Below the pieces are notes generated by a model. It made no database searches, was not told the DNA's origin, and saw nothing but the letters and a program-made list of their open reading frames with translations. This document shows, piece by piece, positions 55,011-64,000 of a DNA stretch of 64,000 nt (positions within the stretch are counted from its first letter, which is position 1; each line of letters begins with the position of its first letter). A program made the position numbers and the translations under genes. The stretch is from Branchiostoma floridae (taxonomy: Eukaryota; Chordata; Leptocardii; Amphioxiformes; Branchiostomatidae), in NCBI RefSeq assembly GCF_000003815.2, contig NC_049979.1, positions 22,163,602 to 22,227,601 on the forward strand, written 5' to 3'.

Positions 55011-57511
55011 CCATGGTACTGCAGCAGGGATGAATGAAGAGGCATCAAGAAGGGATGCATAAATTTTCATGATTTTTGACCTGAAGGTGACTTTGATGGT
55101 AACGTTATACCAATTATGCAATTATACGTGACATGCATAACCCATGAGGGTTGAGCTAAATGACATGAATTGCATTGTCAACTTGGTTCGAGAGGAACAT
55201 AAAAGATATGAATAATACAAATTATGGCATAATTTGCTTAACTAATGAGAAAATTGCTTCATGCGTAAATAATGGTAATAGCGTAACGTTATTCATACTA
55301 GTGACACATGTAGCTTTGATAAAGGCTGACATCATCAGATATTATCTTGATCTTGACAAAATTTGCATAATCAATGAAGAGATGCTTCAATCATGACCAC
55401 TTGCAGCAAACGTGACTTGATGTAAATCATGCGAATAAGAGACTTGTTTGCATATCATTTGCATCTTAATGAGACAACATATTTGGTGAAGGTATGGGTC
55501 CTGGCCGAATATAGCTGTGCGTGGCGATTGGAACAATGACATAGTATTTAGAAGTTGGAAGAGATATATAAAAGTTTTCATGGCTGTTTTGAGACGATTC
55601 AAACTTTTTTTCATGTGATTCATCTGATCTTCCTCTGGATGCAACGGAAAAGAGCGGCATGCTTAGAGAACTGTAGAACAAACGACCGTGTAGCGCGCTA
55701 GTGAGAGACAGCTGTTGGTCCGGGAATAGATTTTTATGTGCTTCATATAAGGATAACCCAACACAGTTTGTCTAACAAATTGAATTCTACAAGAGGGCGA
55801 AGTTTTCATTGGCTCATCCTATTCAAGCATTAAGTTTGCATGCCGAACATTAGGTAAATGAAATACATCATAGCCTGTTCGCTTAGGCAGTAACAGTGGG
55901 TATTTCTTTAATACAGTACCCAATACCGGTACAGAAAATGATGCCGACAACATCAATGATCATATGCCGGTACTGCGTACCTGAATTCTACTTACTCTGT
56001 TTAAAAAAAAAAGAAAAAAAGATGAAAATTAAGAGACGGAAAAGCATTAAAACATTATGTAGGCGATTAAATCAGTATTTTGATTTGACCCTAGCCCGGG
56101 TTCTCTGTTGAACTGTCTTTATATTTGCGTCATCGTTGAAGACCATTATGTCAAAACTTTCAGATACAGTGCACCTAGCCCTCTGTACCGGTACCTGTAC
56201 CTGATCTTGATGTTACGTTTAGATTCTAGCCGATGTACAGCGGTTGTTCCTGGTGACCACAGATGGCGCTATCCCAAGCCGTCAACAAGGGTCAGTGGCC
56301 GACAATGACTCTTGCTTGCCTCTGTCTCAGTGAATGGCAACATCACTGACCTTTTGCCATTTTTTCTCATCGGACAGCGCCAGAGAACGGGATCTGAGGC
56401 TTGCCTAAGAAATCTTCTTTTATAAACCCTGGTGTATAAACTGGTATCATATCTACTCGTTAGTTCTCTCGGTCTGAGTTATATAACACTTCATATGTCA
56501 TCATGTCATGGTGGTTGTTTGGTGCTGCCACGTGACCATCGTATCAAGGTATGCAAATCAATGCAGATCAAGAGAGGTGAATCGGGCCAATCTTATGTGT
56601 AGTGTCCGGTTGCTTGTGCTACGCGGAGGAACTTGGACGCCACTGGTGACGCACACTTGCGATCCGCCGGTACTGTCGTTCGGAGGCTCTCAGTGCTCTT
56701 GATTTCTGCTTTTATCAGATTTGAATTTATTGCGGTGTGTTCAAATATGTTCTGTCAGTTCTGAGGGAGTGGACAGTCATCTTCTTCTTTCCTTCGGCAG
56801 ACTAATCTTCAGTACAGTTTAGAGGCCGTCTAATGCAGTGTGGACTACCAATAGCACGTGGCTACTAGGTACGTGTATCTACTCATCAAAGTATTTACCT
56901 TGCTTGTTTTTCACAATCACGGCCATGACATTAGCAGTCAGCTACGCGGCCTCGCATGACCAGAGCATAGATGCTACAGTTGTTGAGCTATGTCCAACTT
57001 TATTTTCAAGCTTTAGTTATGGCTAAGCAAAAACCGATGTAAAACCTGAAAATATGTCTGAGAAGCGTGGGTAAAGCAAAAGGGTCGGAATACCAGCCTA
57101 CTGGATATTTCAACCTGATTTTCAATGTCGCTTCAGACAAGTTGGCCAGTGACGGAGGAACTGCTTAGAAATATTTTCATATAATATAGCAACGCGACAT
57201 TTATGTCAGTCTGTACATGGCCGGTAATAAGAAATATGAGACAAAAATTGAAAGTAATTCATTTGCTATACCACATGAAAAATTAAAACAGCCATGAGAT
57301 TCGAGTGTTATTAGTCTTTAAGAACAAGACAAAAGCATCCCGCATATCGCGATAATGACCCAAGCTCTGAGGGAAATAACATTAGAGTGGAATAACGCCC
57401 GGAGCTCGAGCATCTGCGATCTGCTATTGTTGCTGCCGCGTGTGAAGAGTTGAAGCTGATTATGATATCATTCGGGTACTACTTCAAACAGCGGTAGTCG
57501 AAAAGCCGTAG

Positions 57512-57599
57512 CCTGGAGTCCTGTCTTGTTAGCTTTGGCCCGCTCCCAACAAGTGGTTGGCAGGGGAACGGACCAAAGCTAATAATACTAGACTCCAGG
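57512..57599. repeat. 88-bp imperfect hairpin
   Basis: Arms of about 35 bases (CCTGGAGTCCTGTC and TTAGCTTTGGCCCGCTCC against their inverse with a few changes) around a short loop. Could be a minimal MITE. In the intergenic region. Confidence 0.6.
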
Positions 57600-58550
57600 A
57601 TAGAATAAACGCACGCGTAGCATCCGTACTGGGAGATCTGAAAAGAAATATGATTGTGAATTTTTCAACCAACTTGTTGTCGCTAAATGTGAACAGCAAA
57701 GGGATTCATTTATGCCACGTCACATGTAAATCTTTATTACCGTATGTTACAAACTTCATCATCATGAAAAATTACGTAAAGGTAGCCGAAACTGTGTTGC
57801 ACATGTAATGGATGAATTTTAATCTAGAGGTATGGACCATAAACAAAACTGTCAACTGCAAGTGACATATGCATATGCGTTTAGTGACAAAACGAAGACT
57901 GTGAACTCAATCTCATTGATGCGGTAGACAATTCACTGTTAGCACCCTGTGCTTCTCTGGATAGCGCGTTGCTATGTCGTCATCGTCGCCGGTTATCATG
58001 CCGATGAAGAATAAAGGTCTCCACTTCACTTCTTTATCTTTTTATAGTCTGATAAACAGCTGCACTGACAACTGAAGTAGTGTGCAGTAACTGAGACATT
58101 CAACATGCCCTCGGTTCCGTTTGGTTAGACGGGGCCCTCAACGGTGATCGTGGAAAAATTTAAAAAAATTAACACAAATTACATTTCGCACTCAGAGATG
58201 TGCGATCAAACACCTACTGAAGTTTGTTTACATGCTTGTTTGTTTGATTTAAAAAGAATACCACTGTCTTGAATCTGCTCAACATTTCAGTCCCCGACCT
58301 CAACTATTGTCTCCTTAAATTGAATTTCAACGAAAATTATTCAACAGCCGAATTCTATCGCTTCTTTATTTCCGTCATTGCTTCTGTCTGCTATATTGAG
58401 CAGATACGTTTTACTTAAGATTGGAGTATTCAACATTCAATGCATTTCAAAGTGATCAATATTATTTAAATGGATTGATAATTAGTCTTTATTTGGTCTA
58501 GATCCGAGAAGTCACGGCAAGCAGTGCTATGGGCGATGCAATGTTCTAAC

Positions 58551-58573
58551 CAAGGAGGTTGGACAACCTCCTT
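58551..58573. repeat. 23-bp palindromic insert flanked by GTTCTAAC
   Basis: Arms AAGGAGGTT and AACCTCCTT around GGAC, with a perfect 8-bp direct repeat on both sides (58543-58550, 58574-58581). An 8-bp duplication is typical of hAT insertion. Confidence 0.75.
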
Positions 58574-59839
58574 GTTCTAACTTTATTTGGTAACCCTAAA
58601 CATACGAAGACACAAATATCAACAATCATTCAAAGGGGGAACAATATCTCTGCTTCCTGAAGTTGTTACGTGTTTTTGGTATGTCACGGACTAACGGTTA
58701 TACAGTTACAGATGCAGAAGCAGGTATGTCACTACACGGAAGGACAATTATTCTGGCTATACTACAGATAAAGATGACTAGTTCCCTCGAAAAACGAACG
58801 ACTTTAATGCTTTGATTGTGTTAAATAAATGAACGACCTCATCGCCCAGATTTTGATTACACCGATACGGTGACAGGATAGACTGAGGGAAACGATTTTA
58901 TTTTGCATGTGGAATGCTACTACAGTACTGGACTGAAATGTCGGTACCGACACTCATTTACATACTGTGACATGGTGCGTATGTCGCTATTTGAAAAGTC
59001 AGGAAAATAATCATGGCTTTTTTTGTAAATCTTTCGAAAAGACAGCTTCAGATAACGATAAGGACATGTGAGTAGTTAGTCAAATGTATCGATGTTATCA
59101 ACTGATTAACAGCCCCCAAAACCTCTTCAAGTTTAGCTATGATAACTTAGTCCGTACCTTACTCATTTACATAACGTTATACTCGTAGAGAGCATACCAT
59201 CGCGCCGGTAACAGTGGTATGACAAGCAAGTATCAATCTTGTTGATATTTCTGCTGACAGTGTGTCAATCAAACTGGAGAATATCCCTCCCCTCAGAAGC
59301 TTCTCTTGAGGAAAATTAATTTGCTACTCGGGAATATCACCAAAAGGTAGGTCTTGACTGCCGAGCAAGGCGTTTGGCTGGAGTTTTATAGTTATACTTC
59401 GCAGTTTTGATGCCAAGCAGCTCCTAAAAGGCTAGAAATTTTTATGTTTATATTTATGCAGTCGTACTTTTTCCCATATCGACTGCTCCCTGTCGTTTGG
59501 CTGTGTCGATGTATGTACACATTCTCCCATGTCCGTCGCTCCTTGGTGGTGTAATAGATTTTGTGCCGTCTTCTTTATTTACGTTTAATTTTACTTGAAG
59601 TCAATGGTATATACATATATTCTTACACACGTGCACTTGTTGCCAGGCGGTGTGCAATGTTTATACTAAACGCTGCATGACGCGGAATATATCTGGACGT
59701 CGCCCTAATGCTGCGCTGGCCACCATCCAACGTCAGGTGCGCTGACGTACGCTTCAAAATACACCAGCTAGGCATCTGCGCGCGCACGAGCTGGTAGCAA
59801 TCAACGAGCCAGGCGTAAACATGGCGTGCTCTTCGGTAC

Positions 59840-60000
59840 GGGGCGGTAGCCATTATATATAACATAGGAATAAACCGGAGTGTTTACGTTTTTGCGGTAT
59901 AGTGAGCATTTGTGGGACATTGACACAGTGACTGTGGTTTTGGTTGGTGTACGTGACTTTCGCATTTCCAAACGTTGCGTCCCCGTATCTGGTTTTCTAG
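59840..60000 (+). promoter_or_regulatory. Possible nuclear receptor promoter
   Basis: A TATA-like run (TTATATATAAC, 59853-59863) lies in a region where GC and CpG content rise, before the candidate first exon. Transcription would start about 30 bases later. Only sequence appearance supports this. Confidence 0.3.
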
Positions 60001-60114
60001 GTCAGTGGGTCATGTGACACAGAACTGTCGCCGCTCAAAACGAAATGATTTGCATCGCGCGCCGTGGCTATGGCGGACAGCGAGACGTAGGGCTACAGCC
60101 ACCTACCCGCGAAG
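60000..60114 (+). other. Candidate non-coding first exon of the nuclear receptor gene
   Basis: A CpG-rich stretch ends in a perfect donor, GAAG/GTAAGC, at 60114. It would splice to the acceptor at 60763, removing a 649-base intron. It carries a seven-codon upstream reading frame (ATG at 60070, TAG at 60088-60090). The 5' boundary is arbitrary. Confidence 0.45.
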
Positions 60115-60763
60115 GTAAGCCTTGTTCTGCGCGATCGCGCCTCCTTGTCGGTCCGTAGGCACGCCAGAACGTCTCTGTAGTCTCTCTCCTGCATGCAGGA
60201 GTTGTCATGGGGTTAATGGGGGCTGTTGAGACGAGAAGAAGCCGTACGTCCGGCTGCGTGCGTAACTAGGTCAGACTGGCAGTAGAGAGAACCGTGTATG
60301 CATAGCCCGGTATCAACAGACGGGGGTTGGGTGAACAGGCGGGGTGAGAAATATGGCGTGAAACAGCCCCTCAGCTCTCCGAGGTGAATTTTTCCTATTT
60401 CAGGTACATGTTGATCAGTTATCACGTCAGTATGTGGTGACGTTGTTGGGTGTAACGCTGCTGTATGGATCAGAAATCCTGCTGTCCAGTGCGCTGGACA
60501 TACGCCTCCTCTCCGCGGCATGTCCCAGAGGGCCGAGCCCCTGACCGGACAGCCGCGGACGAGACGCGGTTTGTCCGCGTGCTGACCCCGAGACGCGCGA
60601 GTCCAGATGTAAAGAAACGACCCGGCAATGCCCGCTGGTAACCGCCATCCCATTTACCCAGCAGTACTACAACTGACGTACCGATAGTGTTTTTAAAACG
60701 ACTGTATACACGTGAATCTGAACATGGTATAAACACGCTGTGTTTCTCGGCTCTCCCGTGCAG

Positions 60764-61085
60764 GCTAGACCGTGAGCAGACAAGCGGCGCGTCGGTCCGA
60801 GCCATGGCCACGACCGCCGAGGGATGTAGCTCCACCGGCGACTCCAAACCGTCAACGACATCCCAATCCCTCGGACCAGGCACGCCATGTTCGCCCTCCA
60901 ACCTACCAGAGCAGGTGGGGCCTCTATCGGTACCTCGACCGAGCCAGTCGCAGGCGTCCCCGCCCGGGCTGGGCAGCACCATGACCAAGCGAGCGGTCCC
61001 GCCCGTCGCCCTGATCCCCTGCCAGGTGTGCGGCGATGTGTCGGTGGGCTTCCACTGCGGGGCCTGCGTCTGTGAAGCTTGCAAG
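60764..61085 (+). CDS. Nuclear receptor, first coding exon (first half of zinc finger 1)
   Basis: Nuclear receptors are ligand-regulated transcription factors. The start is ATG at 60804 (GAGCCATGGCC, good context), inside an exon with acceptor CCCGTGCAG. The 94-residue N-terminal part is Ser/Pro-rich, then the last 22 residues form zinc finger 1: C-x2-C-x13-C-x2-C, reading CQVCGDVSVGFHCGACVCEA plus CK. The exon stops at AAG/GTGGGT, phase 0, directly after the P-box lysine, so FF-R-R is in the next exon, outside the window or unrecognised. HCG replaces the usual HYG, and the P-box is CEACK, not CEGCK. From memory, CEACK occurs in ERR and in the first finger of two-DBD receptors; the second fits this text better, but I cannot place the subfamily. 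An alternative upstream ATG at 60687 would require reading through the likely acceptor. Confidence 0.85.
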
Positions 61086-64000
61086 GTGGGTTCCGACTTT
61101 TACTGGTGCGATATCATGGCAAAGAGTACAACAGCTGTCAATTGTTTTACTTCATTTGAATTACAGAAGACAATAGCACAGGTGTATAGGTATTCATGAG
61201 CAACACATACAGGTGTATCATATAGTATGAGCTCCAAGTTCAATGGCCTTACGTTACACAAGGTGACGACTTTATTTTGTCACTTATCGATACTTGTTTT
61301 GTATTGTGTGTGTTTACTAAAAATCATTAACAGTGTTAGATTCCTATTTACAAATTTTATGTGAATGGGGGGATGTTCATGCAAATATTCAGTAATTGCA
61401 TATTTCCTGATAGGTACTTTTTGTATACCTGAACAAATCTTCATTTTGTTTTATAGTGATATGTGAAATGTGGATATTTCACAATATATTTGCAATATAT
61501 TTGTTTGTGCTAAATTTAAAGATGGTTGCAGATTACATGGAAGAAATTATGAATCATTGATTTCAATGTTCAGGAATTATGTTACGCTTTGCAGAAAATG
61601 TTAATAATGTGCTGTAACTTATGTGTACAGATCACACTATACTTTAACCTATACATCTCACACTGTATAGGTTGCTAAAAGAGATGAACTTTTTTTTGCT
61701 CTATAGTTTTGACCATTGATTTACTAACAGTGCCAAGTTTTTAAAATTTTGGTGGAAAACTATGTTACTTAATTCATTTATTTAGTTTCCTTCAAAGAAA
61801 AAAAATACACAAACGCACAAGATATTTTCATTTTTCCACATTTGGGTGAACCAACTTGGATAGCGTTTTCTTGCACTCACAGCAAATACACATAGCAGTA
61901 TGTAGAAGCTTTAACTAGACAGTACTTACTTTGTAAGCACAAACCTTATAATAACTTCCAAGTTGAAGAGTTTTCCCCATATTTTTATCCTCATTCAACG
62001 TTCAACATTACTGTACGCACCCTTAACTGTCATAACGAAGATTTCATAAACGATACTCTGAGTTTAAAATATCCTGGATATAGAATTGGATGCAAGTCTT
62101 TCCGTAACTGCGTTAGCTTGACCTACTACTACTATTGTGATAAACTTCTATGTCCATGGTATATGTCGAAGCCTACTGTTGGATAAAAGGCCATTTGTAA
62201 CCAAGGAGGTTTCCTTGTTGTAACTATGTATGATTCCCTGTTTACAAAGCAACAAATACTAGTTCAAAGCATGCCCTCCTTAGCATATCTCACAATGCTA
62301 CCTGCTGTGTATTTTTATGACCAACATGTATTGTTACTTAAGAACACCAAGATTGAAAAAAATCTTTTATACTATAGCTGGCTCATAATTCATGATATCG
62401 CACATAGTTTTCCATTGCATATGATTGTTTGTTACAATTTGTATCTAAGTTTACAGATGACACACTGAGTGTGTGAGAACTTGATAGTGATTGTCGATAA
62501 TGTCTGCTTCTATTGATGCCAAAAGTTAGTGTTTATATCAATTGAAAAGGAAACGCTTTTCTACGAGTAGTTAACTTGTGATGACTGTTCAGTTACACCA
62601 TGAAGAGGTTTCTATCTACATGTAACGTTACCTCTGAGGATTCCATTATAATAGATATAATGTTATCTCCCTTCAGTTGTTGATCTACATTGTACACTGT
62701 AGCTATATAGAAGTTTCCTCTTCTTTTATCCTAGCCATTGGGAAAGTCATGAGGAGAGTCCTAAGAAAGTCTGTCAAGTAGCTTACAAAAAGCTTACTTT
62801 GGATGGCTGCCCCATATCAGTGCAAAAGCTACTTGTCATTTAATGCAACATATAAATGTATCTTCTGGGAATAGGAATTTACCCACTATTTTTACTCATG
62901 TTATTTTTCAAGAAAGAATATACTGTGCCTGGGCATGATAAAGTAATTCATGACAAACTCCCATTTTTGATTTTGATGTATACTGTTTTTGTGTGCTCTG
63001 AGTTATCAAGTAACTGTTGGTTACATCTTAAATTTGATACTATCATCGGAATCATTTTAGAAATGCCTTCTTCACAATTGATTATCTGAGTTGTACTTCT
63101 GGTCTATAGGTCTTCTGGAACTAGTTCTAGTAAGTTAAACCCTCATGCTATAGATCGCTTCATCTCAGTCATCTCTGTTATGGAACTCTTCAGAAGAGAC
63201 ATCACTGTAGAGAGATGTTTCATTCGATTTTACAGACTCAAATGTTTGGCAGCCAATACAAAGCTGAAAAGATAAAACAAAAACAGACGTAGAACTGCAT
63301 TTAAATCTCATATACAACTTACAAGAAATCATATCGTCTCCACTGCTATACTGAATAGATCTAGGTAAACCAGTGCACAGTTACTGCATGGAGGCAGTCT
63401 ACTCTCCAATGCACCCAAGCTGCCCTTTCTTTACATATTTACACAAATGGACTTTGGAATATTCCACATTGAAAGCTAATTTAGAAACTTAGTTACACTC
63501 GTGACTGACAGTATGGGGTGACTTTCTCACTCACTGTAACTTCTTAGTATTTTGTTATAGGAAATTAAACCAGACATGATCATGATCTTACCACTCCCTA
63601 GTTACTACAAAGATATTGAATTTCAAAGATGTTATTTGGAAAGAAAAGTTTCTGTTTTATCTTTTCTTATCACGTGCAGAAAGAAAGAAAGCACTATGGA
63701 ACAATGTTTTTGCATTGTGAGGTCTGTGTGTTTTCTGGCTCTGGGCTGTCTCCAGGATCTGTCCCTCTGTCTTGGGATGAAAAATTAATTCTTAAAATTT
63801 CAACCCCATCCATCGAAAAAAATCTGAATTTCATGACATCTAATTGATGAAAGTGTATTTTTGTAAGCTTGAAATGACAGGTTTATCGGCGAAAATTAAA
63901 AACACGGGCTACCAAACAATGAGTGGAACGGAAAAGAATTTAAGCAGAAGATAGCCCTGCATTTTGTGCAAAAAGTGGCCGTTAAACCCAATGAGTTGTT
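61086..64000 (+). other. Intron 1 of the coding part of the nuclear receptor (to window edge)
   Basis: Begins with the donor GTGGGT. AT-rich; I looked for the expected second exon (aromatic and basic residues after the P-box) and did not find it. A 16-bp palindromic insert lies at 62202-62217. Confidence 0.6.
62202..62217. repeat. 16-bp palindromic insert flanked by TTGTAAC
   Basis: Reads CAAGGAGG-TTTCCTTG, the same ends as the other two inserts with part of the centre lost. Seven matching bases flank it (62195-62201, 62218-62224). Confidence 0.65.

Larger units (their letters stand above)
55011..59839. other. Intergenic region between the divergent UBR and nuclear receptor genes
   Basis: Mixed AT-rich sequence with no supported exon. 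It holds an imperfect 88-bp hairpin at 57512-57599 and a 23-bp palindromic insert at 58551-58573. CpG content rises towards 59700. Confidence 0.5.

Noticed and set aside
54656-55121. Overlapping frames of 83-132 codons on both strands near the UBR start
   Set aside because: Only the [11 protein letters not shown] exon has a good start and a donor that agrees in phase; the rest are chance frames in the promoter.
60213-61084. Minus-strand frames of 146 and 204 codons opposite the nuclear receptor exon
   Set aside because: GC-rich antisense shadows of the receptor exon and promoter; no recognisable domain.

Overview
The window is animal genomic DNA: an intron-rich, protein-coding chordate-like locus with short interspersed elements (SINEs), non-autonomous DNA transposons and minisatellites, plus two assembly gaps (10475-10635 and 50031-50130). 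A single UBR1/UBR2-type gene, a nuclear receptor with an unusual first zinc finger, and the repeat style suggest an invertebrate deuterostome. My guess is amphioxus (Branchiostoma); this is inference and was not tested by a search.

The main gene lies on the minus strand and fills about 46 kb (8695-54763). It encodes an N-recognin E3 ubiquitin ligase of the UBR1/UBR2 family. I could chain 53 coding exons by splice sites, reading-frame phase and protein similarity. They run from an initiator exon at 54763 to a stop at 8695 and give about 1,760 residues, close to 1,750 for the human proteins recalled from memory. The order is: UBR box (its middle exon is missing, probably in the 50031-50130 gap), ClpS-like N-domain, long helical middle, basic helix, RING-H2, and C-terminal zinc-binding cap. 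Exon 28 exists as two tandem versions that look mutually exclusive. The end of exon 52 is continuous with a 40-bp minisatellite that appears to have grown from the exon and its splice donor.

On the plus strand, 60764-61085 holds the first coding exon of a nuclear receptor, with a candidate non-coding exon and CpG-rich promoter upstream. The rest of that gene is beyond the right edge or was not recognised. The ligase and receptor genes are transcribed away from each other from a 5.3-kb intergenic region.

The left 8.6 kb is the 3' flank of the ligase gene. It holds one long-inverted-repeat element and perhaps the end of another exon at bases 1-96. Introns contain two copies of a 480-bp element in opposite orientation, two relatives of a Harbinger-like MITE, tRNA-derived SINEs, a 5S rRNA-derived sequence, a 26-bp minisatellite in two introns, and three very short palindromic inserts flanked by 7-8 bp direct repeats.
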